A program made the translations under genes and the position numbers. 23,815 nt of DNA, from the NCBI GenBank assembly GCA_050292235.1, contig JBNKLG010000039.1:1-23815 (forward strand), given 5' to 3'. Position 1 is the stretch's first letter. The number at the start of each line of letters is the position of its first letter. The notes beneath the pieces were generated by a model that was given only the letters and a program-made list of their open reading frames with translations, was not told where the DNA came from and ran no database searches. Below, one piece after another: positions 8,869 through 16,659 of the stretch. The stretch comes from JBNKLG01 sp050292235. Its GTDB lineage: Bacteria > Pseudomonadota > Gammaproteobacteria > Chromatiales > Chromatiaceae.

Positions 8869-9538
8869 ACTGGCCCCTGTCGTCACCATCGATGGCCCCA
8901 GTGGTTCCGGTAAAGGCACCATTGCCGAGCGAATAGCGGCCCACCTTGGATGGCATTTGTTAGACAGCGGTGCCATCTATCGCGTATTGGGACTGCTGGC
9001 GGCCCGTCAAGAGATCGGACCTGAGGATCCTGTTTTCCTGGCAAAAGTGGCCCGTGAGATGCCGCTACATTTCGGTTCTGGTGGCAGCGTTTGGCTGGGC
9101 GATGACGAGGTGAGTGCGGAGATTCGCACTGAGACTGCTGGCAATCAGGCCTCTCGTGTGGCTGCCGTGCCCGAGGTTCGCGCGGCCTTGCTGGAGTGGC
9201 AGCGTGCCCAGGCCCGTGCGCCGGGACTGGTTGCCGATGGCCGGGATATGGGTTCGGTGGTGTTTCCTGAGGCCCCCGTCAAAATCTTTTTGACCGCCAG
9301 TGCTGAGGAGCGGGCGCAGAGACGTTATAAGCAGTTGATGTCAAAGGGAATGGATGTTAATCTCTCCAAGCTCACTCTTGAGATACAGGAACGCGACGAG
9401 CGTGACCGGTCCCGAGCAGTGGCTCCACTGGTAGCGGCACCTGGTGCGCTGACTCTGGATTCAACCGGAATCACTATCGATGAGGTGGTCGACAAAGTGC
9501 TGGCGGAGATTGAAAAACATCGCTTACTATTTTGTTAA
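8861..9538 (+). CDS. cmk: Cytidylate kinase
   Basis: Cmk phosphorylates CMP and dCMP to the diphosphates using ATP in pyrimidine nucleotide metabolism. The 225-residue protein has the P-loop GPSGSGKGT near the N-terminus, and LLDSGAIYR and DGRDMGSVVFPEAPVKIFL in the expected order, all typical of the bacterial CMP kinase family. Its length matches E. coli Cmk. The start lies inside the 3' end of aroA (8-bp overlap), so the two are translationally linked. It is followed by a terminator-like hairpin and then rpsA, the conserved cmk-rpsA order of proteobacteria. Confidence 0.96.
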   Translation: MAELAPVVTIDGPSGSGKGTIAERIAAHLGWHLLDSGAIYRVLGLLAARQEIGPEDPVFLAKVAREMPLHFGSGGSVWLGDDEVSAEIRTETAGNQASRVAAVPEVRAALLEWQRAQARAPGLVADGRDMGSVVFPEAPVKIFLTASAEERAQRRYKQLMSKGMDVNLSKLTLEIQERDERDRSRAVAPLVAAPGALTLDSTGITIDEVVDKVLAEIEKHRLLFC

Positions 9539-9575
9539 CCGACTAAAAAGACAGGGATTTCCAGTTTTTTCGCTG

Positions 9576-9602
9576 ACCGGCTTTGGCCGGTTGTTTGTTT
9601 TT
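9576..9602 (+). terminator. Intrinsic terminator or attenuator after cmk, upstream of rpsA
   Basis: ACCGGC (9576-9581), loop TTTG, GCCGGT (9586-9591) form a 6-bp GC-rich stem followed by TGTTTGTTTTT. This fits a Rho-independent terminator of the upstream operon. Its place 38 bp after the cmk stop and about 75 bp before the rpsA start means it could also act as a partial attenuator in the rpsA leader. Confidence 0.7.
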
Positions 9603-9604
9603 AA

Positions 9605-9619
9605 CCTGGACCGTCCAGG
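9605..9619 (+). promoter_or_regulatory. Second hairpin in the rpsA leader
   Basis: CCTGGA (9605-9610), loop CCG, TCCAGG (9614-9619) form a compact 6-bp stem about 57 bp before the rpsA start. In gammaproteobacteria the rpsA leader is structured and is bound by S1 itself for feedback control. Whether this hairpin belongs to such a leader is inference; the E. coli leader hairpins carry GGA in the loops, which is not the case here. Confidence 0.35.
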
Positions 9620-9675
9620 CACCCTGACTAAGGTGTATGGGCGTTGCGGATTCCACTCAGGAACCTTATTTCACC

Positions 9676-11352
9676 ATGACCGAAAGTTTCGAACAGCTTT
9701 TTGAAGAGAGCTTAGCCAACACCCAACTGCGCCCCGGCGCTATCGTCATCGGCACCGTCATTGGCATTGACGGGGAAAGCGTTATTGTCAACGCCGGCCT
9801 CAAGTCCGAAGGCGTGATTTCCAAAGACCAATTCCTGAATATGGATGGTGAGATTGAAGTCAGCATCGGCGATCAGGTCGAAGTGGCTCTGGATGCCGTC
9901 GAAGATGGTTTTGGCGCGACCCGCCTATCCCGTGAGAAGGCCAAGCGCCATCACGCCTGGGTCAGCCTGGAAAAGGCTTTCGAGGACGGCGAAATCATCA
10001 CCGGCCGTATCAACGGCAAGGTCAAGGGTGGTTTCACCGTTGAACTGGGCGATATCCGCGCCTTCCTGCCGGGCTCATTGGTCGATGTCCGTCCCGTGCG
10101 TGACACCGCCTATCTGGAAGACAAAGAGCTGGAATTCAAGGTCATCAAGCTGGACCAGAAACGCAACAACGTCGTGGTTTCCCGCCGTGCTGTGGTCGAG
10201 CAGGAATACAGTGAAGAGCGCGAAAAGCTGCTGGAAAACCTGCAGGAAGGCCAGACCGTCAAGGGTGTGATCAAGAATCTCACCGACTACGGCGCCTTTG
10301 TTGATCTGGGTGGTATCGACGGTTTGCTGCATATTACCGACATGGCCTGGAAGCGCGTCAAGCATCCTTCTGAGGTGGTGGAAATCGGTGATGAAGTCAC
10401 CGTCAAGGTGCTCAAGTTCGACCGCGAGCGCAACCGCGTCTCCCTCGGTCTGAAACAGCTGGGTGATGATCCCTGGGTCAATATCGCTCGCCGTTATCCG
10501 GAACACACCCGCCTGTTCGGTAAGGTCACCAATATCGCCGATTATGGTTGCTTCGTCGAAATCGAAGACGGCGTGGAGGGTCTGGTTCACGTCTCCGAAA
10601 TGGACTGGACCAACAAGAACATCCACCCCAACAAGGTCGTGGCTTTGGGTGATGAGGTGGAAGTTATGGTGCTGGATATCGACGAAGAGCGTCGCCGCAT
10701 CTCCCTGGGCATGAAACAGTGCCGCGAGAATCCCTGGGAAGGCTTTGCCGGCAAGTTCAACAAGGGCGACCATGTCAGCGGCAAGATCAAATCCATCACC
10801 GATTTCGGTATCTTCATCGGCCTGGAAGGCAACATCGATGGTCTGGTGCATCTGTCCGACATCTCCTGGGATGCCGATGGGGAAGAGATCATTCGTCAGT
10901 ATAAGAAGGGTGACGAACTGGAAGCTGTGGTGCTGGCCGTGGATCCTGAGCGCGAGCGCATCTCTCTTGGCCTCAAGCAGATGGACAAGGATCCTTTCTC
11001 CAGTTACATCGCCGCCAATGAAAAGGGCAGCGTCGTCACAGGTATCGTGAAGGAAGTTGATCCCAAAGGCGCTGTGATCACTCTGGCTGACACCGTTGAA
11101 GGCTACCTGCGTGCCTCTGAAATCTCCCGCGATCGGGTGGAAGATGCCCGTAGCGTGTTTAATGTTGGCGATTCCGTCGAGGCCAAGTTTGTCGGCGTCG
11201 ACCGCAACAAACGCACCATTTCTTTGTCGATCAAGGCCAAGGACCAGGATGAGGAGAGCGCTGCCATCAAGCAGTTCTCCAGCGATGCCCAAACCGGCAC
11301 TGCTACCCTGGGTGACCTTCTGAAAGCAAAGATGGGTGAGTCAGAAGACTAA
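9676..11352 (+). CDS. rpsA: 30S ribosomal protein S1
   Basis: S1 binds mRNA on the 30S subunit and unfolds leaders for translation initiation. The 558-residue protein has six S1-type OB-fold repeats, matching the six-domain gammaproteobacterial form (E. coli 557 residues). Repeat signatures include LTDYGAFVDLGGIDGLLHITDMAW, IADYGCFVEIEDGVEGLVHVSEMDW and ITDFGIFIGLEGNIDGLVHLSDISW. I chose ATG 9676 (MTESFEQLFEESL), which matches the usual S1 start and has AGGAA upstream, over an in-frame ATG at 9637. The gene is followed by a strong hairpin and ihfB, the conserved order in this lineage. Confidence 0.98.
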   Translation: MTESFEQLFEESLANTQLRPGAIVIGTVIGIDGESVIVNAGLKSEGVISKDQFLNMDGEIEVSIGDQVEVALDAVEDGFGATRLSREKAKRHHAWVSLEKAFEDGEIITGRINGKVKGGFTVELGDIRAFLPGSLVDVRPVRDTAYLEDKELEFKVIKLDQKRNNVVVSRRAVVEQEYSEEREKLLENLQEGQTVKGVIKNLTDYGAFVDLGGIDGLLHITDMAWKRVKHPSEVVEIGDEVTVKVLKFDRERNRVSLGLKQLGDDPWVNIARRYPEHTRLFGKVTNIADYGCFVEIEDGVEGLVHVSEMDWTNKNIHPNKVVALGDEVEVMVLDIDEERRRISLGMKQCRENPWEGFAGKFNKGDHVSGKIKSITDFGIFIGLEGNIDGLVHLSDISWDADGEEIIRQYKKGDELEAVVLAVDPERERISLGLKQMDKDPFSSYIAANEKGSVVTGIVKEVDPKGAVITLADTVEGYLRASEISRDRVEDARSVFNVGDSVEAKFVGVDRNKRTISLSIKAKDQDEESAAIKQFSSDAQTGTATLGDLLKAKMGESED

Positions 11353-11374
11353 ACCCATCCAATAATAACAACCT

Positions 11375-11406
11375 ACCGATGGCAGTCAGGATTGGCTGCC
11401 ATCGGT
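11375..11406 (+). terminator. Perfect 11-bp hairpin between rpsA and ihfB
   Basis: ACCGATGGCAG (11375-11385), a 10-base loop, and CTGCCATCGGT (11396-11406) form an uninterrupted 11-bp stem. The following bases (TAATCAGGG) are not a T-run, so it is not a canonical terminator; it may be a weak terminator, an RNase processing site, or a structure controlling the ihfB ribosome binding site, which begins about 6 bases after it. Confidence 0.45.
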
Positions 11407-11424
11407 TAATCAGGGTTTGTGACC

Positions 11425-11709
11425 ATGACGAAATCAGAACTCATTGAAATGATTGCGCGTACCCAGTCGCATCTGCCGCAAAAAGATGTTGAGTTGGCCG
11501 TTAAATGCATGTTGGAACACATGAGCCACGCCTTGTCTTCCGGCGAACGCATTGAGATTCGTGGTTTCGGCAGCTTTTCACTCCATTTCCGTCCACCTCG
11601 CATTGGTCGGAATCCCAAGACCGGTGAATCTGTTGCCCTGCCAGGTAAGCATGTGCCTCATTTCAAGCCAGGCAAGGAGCTGCGGGATCGAGTCGATAGC
11701 GGAAATTGA
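11425..11709 (+). CDS. ihfB: Integration host factor subunit beta
   Basis: IhfB pairs with IhfA to form IHF, a sequence-specific DNA-bending nucleoid protein used in transcription, replication and site-specific recombination. The 94-residue protein has exactly the usual length. It starts MTKSELIEMIA and carries the HU/IHF arm signature GRNPKTGESV. I chose ATG 11425, matching known IhfB starts, rather than the GTG two codons upstream. An AGGG motif precedes it. It is the last gene of the conserved rpsA-ihfB unit. The next gene in many relatives is lapA; here lapA is absent and a hairpin and an unrelated small gene follow. Confidence 0.96.
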   Translation: MTKSELIEMIARTQSHLPQKDVELAVKCMLEHMSHALSSGERIEIRGFGSFSLHFRPPRIGRNPKTGESVALPGKHVPHFKPGKELRDRVDSGN

Positions 11710-11750
11710 CTTTAATAGCCTGACTCCTTAGATATTGGCATAAGAACCAC

Positions 11751-11786
11751 CAAATAAAGCTGCGATTATCGTGGCTTTATTTGTTT
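11751..11786 (+). terminator. Hairpin terminator candidate after ihfB
   Basis: CAAATAAAGC (11751-11760) pairs perfectly with GCTTTATTTG (11774-11783), with a 13-base loop that contains a small CGA/TCG stem, followed by TTT. The stem is 10 bp and AT-rich on the outside, with T residues downstream, so it could end the rpsA-ihfB transcript. The moderate GC content makes its strength uncertain. Confidence 0.5.
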
Positions 11787-11806
11787 ATGGCGATAGGGCT
11801 ACCCCA

Positions 11807-12010
11807 ATGGCAGTATCCAAAAAGATCGAACACTGTGTAGAGATGGTTTGCCGCAAGGGCTGCAAACTGGTCTGGCACGACATTGCAACTCTGGAACAAG
11901 GCCGGTCTTTGCCCGAAACCCATGACCTCTCTCTTTCTGAACAGCAAGAGGTCTTACAAGAACTCAAGGCCATCATGGCAGTTTACAAGGGTAGCTGTGC
12001 TGTCGATTAA
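11807..12010 (+). CDS. Conserved-looking small protein of unknown function
   Basis: A 67-residue soluble protein, reading MAVSKKIEHCVEMVCRKGCK at its start and ending in a short tail after LQELKAIMAVYKG. I do not recognise a named domain. Visible features are three cysteines near the N-terminus region (CVEMVCRKGC), an LEQG...LPET stretch, and a helical second half with a Leu/Glu pattern. I chose ATG 11807, which has AGGG about 8 bases upstream; a longer frame to 11771 would run into the hairpin following ihfB. It precedes cmoA by 29 bp in the same direction, so it may share its transcript. The three cysteines could bind metal, but that is speculation. Confidence 0.65.
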   Translation: MAVSKKIEHCVEMVCRKGCKLVWHDIATLEQGRSLPETHDLSLSEQQEVLQELKAIMAVYKGSCAVD

Positions 12011-12039
12011 CCCGGTTCATGATACCGAAGTAACCTCAG

Positions 12040-12777
12040 ATGACCTCTGATTCATCCACTGACAGACTCTTTGCCGAGCCTCTGGCCCAGGTGCCGGATT
12101 TTGTCTTTGATGATCAGGTGGCTGCTGTCTTTCCCGACATGCTGGATCGCTCTATCCCTGGCTATGCCAGTATCCTGCGACTGATCGGCTCACTGGCTGC
12201 CCGTTTTGTGACTGATCAGAGTCTCTGTTGGGATCTGGGCTGTTCTCTGGGGGCTGCCAGCTTGGCGATGGCCCAACGGATCCAAGCGGCGGATTGCCGG
12301 GTGATCGGCGTGGATAATTCTGCGGCCATGCTGACCCGTGCCCAGGATCTGATTCAAACCGCCAAACTGGTTACGCCCATCAGTCTCTGTTGCCGGGATA
12401 TTCGGGATGTGCCGATGGAGAATGCCGCCATGGTGGTGCTGAATTTCACCCTGCAATTCCTTTCACCAGAAGGGCGTGAGCCACTGCTGGTCAAGGCCTA
12501 TGAAGCCATGAAACCCGGTGCCGTGTTGGTGTTGTCGGAGAAAATCGCCTTTGCTGACCCCGGTTTTCAGCAGCTCTTTACCGATATTCACCACGAGTTC
12601 AAGCAAGAGCGGGGGTATAGCGCATTGGAGATCAGTCAAAAGCGGGCGGCCATAGAGAAGGTGCTGATTCCAGAAACCCTGGAGGTGCACCAGCGGCGGT
12701 TACAACGGGTTGGGTTCTCTCAGATTCAGACCGGTTTTCAGTGCTTCAATTTTCTTTCCTTGTTGGCCATCAAATGA
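12040..12777 (+). CDS. cmoA: Carboxy-S-adenosyl-L-methionine synthase
   Basis: CmoA makes carboxy-SAM from SAM and prephenate; CmoB then uses it to modify the wobble uridine (cmo5U34) of several tRNAs. The 245-residue protein has the Rossmann-fold SAM motif WDLGCSLGAASLAM, then VIGVDNSAAMLTRA and VVLNFTLQFLSPEGRE, which are characteristic of CmoA. Length is the family norm. The start at 12040 has only a weak GAAG upstream. It overlaps cmoB by 4 bp (ATGA), so the pair is translationally coupled. Its cofactor source prephenate is made by PheA encoded 8 kb upstream, though this is a cell-wide link and not a special one. Confidence 0.96.
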   Translation: MTSDSSTDRLFAEPLAQVPDFVFDDQVAAVFPDMLDRSIPGYASILRLIGSLAARFVTDQSLCWDLGCSLGAASLAMAQRIQAADCRVIGVDNSAAMLTRAQDLIQTAKLVTPISLCCRDIRDVPMENAAMVVLNFTLQFLSPEGREPLLVKAYEAMKPGAVLVLSEKIAFADPGFQQLFTDIHHEFKQERGYSALEISQKRAAIEKVLIPETLEVHQRRLQRVGFSQIQTGFQCFNFLSLLAIK

Positions 12778-13739
12778 ATTGGCGGGATCTGCCTCAGGCA
12801 ACTGCGGATACGGCGCTGGCTGATGTTGCGACCAATCTGGTTCAGGCCGCAGATCAGCAACTTGTCGAGCATCCCCATGGTGAATTGGATCACTGGCAGC
12901 AGCTCATCGCCAGGCTTCCATCGATTAAGAACCCCCGGATTCAGCTTCAGGCCGATGCCGTCGGGGTAGAGGCGGAGATCTCTGCTGTCGATCGCCAACA
13001 GCTCTACGACAGCCTGCAACAACTGCACCCTTGGCGTAAAGGGCCGTTCCAGGTCTGTGGCATCGATCTGGATGCGGAGTGGCGCAGTTGCCTCAAATGG
13101 GATCGGCTGGCTCAGGCCATCTCGCCCCTGGAGGGACGGCTGGTGTTGGATGTGGGTTGCGGCAATGGCTATTACGGCTGGCGCATGTTGGGTGCCGGGG
13201 CGCGGCTGGTTTTGGGTATCGATCCCACCCAGTTATTTCTGATGCAGTTTGAGATGCTGCGCCACTGCCTGGGATCGCATCCCCTTTATATTTTTCCCCT
13301 GGCCCTTGAGCAAACGCCACCCACGCCGGGCTGTTTCGACACGATTTTCTCCATGGGCGTCTTCTATCACCGGCGCTCCCCCTTTGATCATTTGCTGGCC
13401 TTGCGGGATCGGCTACGTCCAGGTGGGGAGCTGGTTCTGGAGACCCTGGTGATCGAGGGTGAGAGGGGGAGGGTGCTGGTCCCCGCAGATCGCTATGCCA
13501 AGATGCGCAACGTCTGGTTCCTGCCCAGTGTGCCGACCCTGATGGCCTGGCTGGAGCGTGCTGGTTTTGAGGCAGTGAGGCTGGTGAATGTCAGCCCGAC
13601 CACAATCCAGGAGCAGCGATCCACTGAGTGGATGCGGTTTGAGTCCCTAAGCGATTTCCTCGGTTCCGACGATCCGACCCTCACCCTGGAGGGTCATCCG
13701 GCCCCGACGAGAGCCATTTTGGTGGCACAGAAGGCCTGA
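12774..13739 (+). CDS. cmoB: tRNA U34 carboxymethyltransferase
   Basis: CmoB transfers a carboxymethyl group from carboxy-SAM to 5-hydroxyuridine at position 34 of tRNA, completing cmo5U with CmoA. The 321-residue protein (E. coli CmoB is 323) has an N-terminal helical region. The SAM-binding domain begins LVLDVGCGNGYYGWRMLGAGA near residue 122 and continues VLGIDPTQLF, FSMGVFYHRRSP and RYAKMRNVWFLPS, all CmoB signatures. I chose ATG 12774 (MNWRDLPQA) with the 4-bp ATGA overlap with cmoA over an in-frame ATG at 12741. It overlaps pabB by one base, so cmoA, cmoB and pabB look like one operon. Confidence 0.96.
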   Translation: MNWRDLPQATADTALADVATNLVQAADQQLVEHPHGELDHWQQLIARLPSIKNPRIQLQADAVGVEAEISAVDRQQLYDSLQQLHPWRKGPFQVCGIDLDAEWRSCLKWDRLAQAISPLEGRLVLDVGCGNGYYGWRMLGAGARLVLGIDPTQLFLMQFEMLRHCLGSHPLYIFPLALEQTPPTPGCFDTIFSMGVFYHRRSPFDHLLALRDRLRPGGELVLETLVIEGERGRVLVPADRYAKMRNVWFLPSVPTLMAWLERAGFEAVRLVNVSPTTIQEQRSTEWMRFESLSDFLGSDDPTLTLEGHPAPTRAILVAQKA

Positions 13740-15091
13740 TGCTGCGCCGCCACGCCTTGCCCTATCACGCTGATAGCAGCCACTATTTTCAAGGATTGGC
13801 GGCAGAGCCCTGGTCCATCTGGTTGGACAGTGGCGGTCAGGGTGATATCGACATCCTCTGTGCTCAGCCCAGCACTACTCTGGTGACCCGTGGTGAATGG
13901 ACTGAGGTCCGGGATGCCAAGGGTACTTGTCAATCCGGTGATTGCCCTTTTGCGCTGCTACGCCAAACTCTGGGTGAGCCCCTGCCTGCCATCGACGATA
14001 TCCCTTTTGCCGGCGGTGCCCTGGGCTATTTCGGCTACGACCTGGCTCGCCGTATTGAGCATTTGCCGGATCATGGCAAGACCATCGATGACTTTCCCGA
14101 TATGGCCTTTGGCCTGTATGACTGGTGTCTGCTGTCGGATCATCGCCAGGGCATCACCCAGCTCCTGGCTCGGTCTGAGCGGATGGATGAAAATCGCTGG
14201 CGAACCTTGGTCGCCCGGTTCGAACAGGGCTCGACCACCGATCCAAAAGGCCGGGGTTTGAGACTTCTCAATACCCTGAGCGCCGACCCCGATTGGCCCA
14301 GCTATGAGCGCCAGTTCCGTCAGGTTCAGCACCACCTGCAGGAGGGGGATTGCTATCAGGTCAATCTGGCCCGTTGTTATGAGGGCAAAGTAACCGGTGA
14401 TCCCTGGGTCAGCTACCAGGCCCTGCGCCAGACCAGCCCGGCCCCCTTCGGGCTCTATCTCAACCTGCCCGATGGCCAGCTGCTCTCCAACTCCCCTGAG
14501 CGTTTTCTGCGCCTTCGGGGAGATTGGGTCGAGACCAGTCCCATCAAGGGCACCCGGCCACGTCACGCCGATCCCGACCGGGATGCAGCTGAGGCCGTGG
14601 CCCTGCAACAGAGCGCCAAGGATCGCGCCGAAAATCTCATGATCGTGGATCTGCTGCGCAACGACCTGGGACGCAGTTGTCGCTTTGGCTCCATCCAGGT
14701 GGAGCAGTTGTTTCGGCTGGCCTCCTTTGCCAGGGTGCATCATCTGGTCAGCGACATTCGGGGCCGGTTGCGGGTTGATGAGGATGCCCTGAGTTTGATG
14801 CAAAACGCCTTCCCCGGCGGGTCTATTACCGGGGCACCCAAGTTGAAGGCGATGGAGATCATCGAATCTCTAGAGCCAAGACGTCGTGGCCCCTATTGCG
14901 GCAGCGCCGCCTACATCGGCTTTGACGCTCAGATGGACAGCAACATCCTGATTCGCACTTTGACTCACCGGCAGGGCCAGGTTCGATTCTGGAGCGGCGG
15001 CGGCATCGTGGCCGATTCCGAGGTCGAGGCCGAGTTTCGGGAGACCGAGCACAAGGCGGCGGCCTTCCTGAGCCTTTTGGCGGATGGCTGA
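13739..15091 (+). CDS. pabB: Aminodeoxychorismate synthase component I
   Basis: PabB uses ammonia supplied by the PabA glutaminase to convert chorismate to 4-amino-4-deoxychorismate, toward p-aminobenzoate and folate. The 450-residue protein has the chorismate-binding fold with SPIKGTRPR containing Lys270. The lysine in PIKGT is the PabB marker; anthranilate synthase TrpE has alanine there. Other motifs are DLLRNDLGR, FPGGSITGAPKLKAMEIIE, and a C-terminal GGGIVADSEVEAEFRET. The start overlaps the cmoB stop by one base. No pabA or pabC is in the window. The following thioredoxin-like gene overlaps the end by 8 bp. Confidence 0.94.
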   Translation: MLRRHALPYHADSSHYFQGLAAEPWSIWLDSGGQGDIDILCAQPSTTLVTRGEWTEVRDAKGTCQSGDCPFALLRQTLGEPLPAIDDIPFAGGALGYFGYDLARRIEHLPDHGKTIDDFPDMAFGLYDWCLLSDHRQGITQLLARSERMDENRWRTLVARFEQGSTTDPKGRGLRLLNTLSADPDWPSYERQFRQVQHHLQEGDCYQVNLARCYEGKVTGDPWVSYQALRQTSPAPFGLYLNLPDGQLLSNSPERFLRLRGDWVETSPIKGTRPRHADPDRDAAEAVALQQSAKDRAENLMIVDLLRNDLGRSCRFGSIQVEQLFRLASFARVHHLVSDIRGRLRVDEDALSLMQNAFPGGSITGAPKLKAMEIIESLEPRRRGPYCGSAAYIGFDAQMDSNILIRTLTHRQGQVRFWSGGGIVADSEVEAEFRETEHKAAAFLSLLADG

Positions 15092-15578
15092 GATGACAAA
15101 GAAAAAACGCCGCTGGCTTCGCTGGCTGCTGGAGATCCTGGTATTGGCCACCCTGGTGCTGGGGATCGGTGCTTGGCAAAGCCGACATCTGCGCCAGGGT
15201 GAAGCCCCTGCCTTGCCCCAATCCGGCTGGGTCTCAACCGCCCCCAGCCAATCGCCACGCCTGGTCTACTTTTGGGCGAGCTGGTGCCCGGTTTGTCGCC
15301 TACAACAATCGGCCATCCAATCCCTGTCCGCCGATTACCCGGTGGCGACCGTGGCGGTACAGTCCGGCGATGCAGTGGCCGTCGCCGTCCATTTGCAGGA
15401 AGAGGGGCTGGATTTTTCGACCCTGGTGGATACCGATGCCCAGCTATCGACAGAGTGGGGTGTGCGGGCCTACCCGGCCATCTTCGTTATCGATGATCAG
15501 GGGCAAATCCGCCACAGAACCATGGGGTATACTCCCGGTTGGAGTTTGCGCTTGCGCTTGTGGCTGACCAATTTCTAG
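15084..15578 (+). CDS. Membrane-anchored thioredoxin-like disulfide reductase/oxidase
   Basis: The 164-residue protein has a basic N-terminus (TKKKRRWLRW) and one hydrophobic helix at about residues 13-30, so it should be anchored in the inner membrane with a periplasmic thioredoxin fold. The fold carries YFWASWCPVC, a CPVC active site near residue 70, and a cis-proline loop at RAYPAIFVID. It resembles the ScsD/TlpA-like proteins that exchange disulfides in the periplasm. The specific partner is unknown. The start at 15084 overlaps pabB by 8 bp; a second ATG at 15093, three codons later, is equally possible. Confidence 0.85.
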   Translation: MAEMTKKKRRWLRWLLEILVLATLVLGIGAWQSRHLRQGEAPALPQSGWVSTAPSQSPRLVYFWASWCPVCRLQQSAIQSLSADYPVATVAVQSGDAVAVAVHLQEEGLDFSTLVDTDAQLSTEWGVRAYPAIFVIDDQGQIRHRTMGYTPGWSLRLRLWLTNF

Positions 15579-15632
15579 CCTGAATGGCGCCCCACAATCC
15601 TAACTGTTTCCCCATCCCAACGGAGTTTTCTC

Positions 15633-15974
15633 ATGTCCGAATTACCCCCCTGTCCCAAATGCCAATCCAGCTACACCTACGAAGATGGGGGACTCTACAT
15701 CTGCCCGGAATGCGCCTACGAGTGGTCGCCCAATGACACTGCTGTTGATGAGGATGAACTGGTGGTGAAGGATGCCCATGGCAACCTGCTCAGCGATGGC
15801 GACAGCGTGACCCTGATCAAGGATCTCAAGGTCAAAGGCGCGGGCCAGACCCTCAAAGTGGGCACCCGGGTCAAGAACATCCGTCTGGTGTACGGTGATC
15901 ACAATATCGATTGTAAAATCAGCGGTATTGGCGCCATGCAGCTCAAGTCGGAGTTTGTCAAAAAAGCGGATTGA
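15633..15974 (+). CDS. yjdM: PhnA/YjdM-type zinc-ribbon protein
   Basis: The 113-residue protein has an N-terminal zinc ribbon with two CPxC knuckles (LPPCPKC and LYICPEC) and a C-terminal beta-rich domain with DSVTLIKDLKVKG and VKNIRLVYGDHNIDCKI. This is the layout of the PhnA (YjdM) family, once linked to phosphonate use but of no firmly known function. CGGAG sits upstream of ATG 15633 at good spacing. It lies alone between the pabB unit and the ynb-type cluster with short gaps on each side. No phosphonate-degradation genes are nearby, so the old name should not be read as a function. Confidence 0.9.
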   Translation: MSELPPCPKCQSSYTYEDGGLYICPECAYEWSPNDTAVDEDELVVKDAHGNLLSDGDSVTLIKDLKVKGAGQTLKVGTRVKNIRLVYGDHNIDCKISGIGAMQLKSEFVKKAD

Positions 15975-16051
15975 TGCCAGTAGTCTGATCGAGCCAATGA
16001 CGTGCTACCTTTATAGGGTGCTTTTGAGATCTCTGGGTACAGGAGAAGATG

Positions 16052-16657
16052 ATGGCAAGCATCTATGATCTGAAACCAGCGTTTCAGGGATTGTTGCGCC
16101 CCATGGTGGCCACTCTTGCTGCCAAAGGGGTAACGGCCAACCAGGTCACCATCGGCGCCACGTTGCTATCGGCGGTGGTTGGTGGCCTGATCGCTGCCTA
16201 TCCGCAACAGCGCTGGCCGTTGCTGCTGGTTCCCCTGGCGCTCTTCGTTCGCATGGCCCTCAATGCCATCGACGGCATGCTGGCCAGGGAGTTCAAGATG
16301 CAAAGCGCACTGGGCGGCTTTCTGAACGAGCTGGGCGATGTCTTTTCCGACAGTTTTCTCTATCTGCCTTTTGCCCTGATCCCTGGCATCCCCCCGTTAT
16401 GGATCATCGCCATTGTATTGCTGGCGGTGATCTCAGAGATGACCGGCGTGGTGGCGGTACAGATCGGTGCCGAGCGTCGCTATGACGGTCCCATGGGCAA
16501 GAGTGACCGCGCCTTTGTCTTCGGTGCCCTGGCACTGGCACTGGGGCTGGGCCTGCCTCTGGGTCCATGGATAAGCTGGCTGCTGGCGATGCTGGTGTTT
16601 TTGCTGATGATGACCATCGGCAACCGGATGCGACGCGCTTTGGCGCTGGTCTCCTGA
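16052..16657 (+). CDS. ynbA: YnbA-like CDP-alcohol phosphatidyltransferase
   Basis: An inner-membrane protein with several hydrophobic helices, 201 residues, expected to transfer a phosphatidyl group from CDP-diacylglycerol to an alcohol. The family motif D-x2-D-G-x2-A-R-x8-G-x3-D-x3-D appears as N71-x2-D74-G75-x2-A78-R79-x8-G88-x3-N92-x3-D96, with an extra D100. The first and third metal-binding aspartates are thus asparagines, which I recall also for E. coli YnbA. The acceptor alcohol is unknown. ATG 16052 is better spaced from the AGGAG at 16041 than the adjacent ATG at 16049. It is the first gene of the cluster and ends 2 bp before ynbB. Confidence 0.88.
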   Translation: MASIYDLKPAFQGLLRPMVATLAAKGVTANQVTIGATLLSAVVGGLIAAYPQQRWPLLLVPLALFVRMALNAIDGMLAREFKMQSALGGFLNELGDVFSDSFLYLPFALIPGIPPLWIIAIVLLAVISEMTGVVAVQIGAERRYDGPMGKSDRAFVFGALALALGLGLPLGPWISWLLAMLVFLLMMTIGNRMRRALALVS

Positions 16658-16659
16658 TC

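Noticed and set aside
10075..11292. Minus-strand open frame (405 codons) opposite rpsA
   Set aside because: Antisense shadow of the repeated S1 domains; its repetitive look comes from rpsA repeats.
15633..15974. Phosphonate-use function for the PhnA-like gene
   Set aside because: No phosphonate genes are nearby, and the family name does not establish this function.
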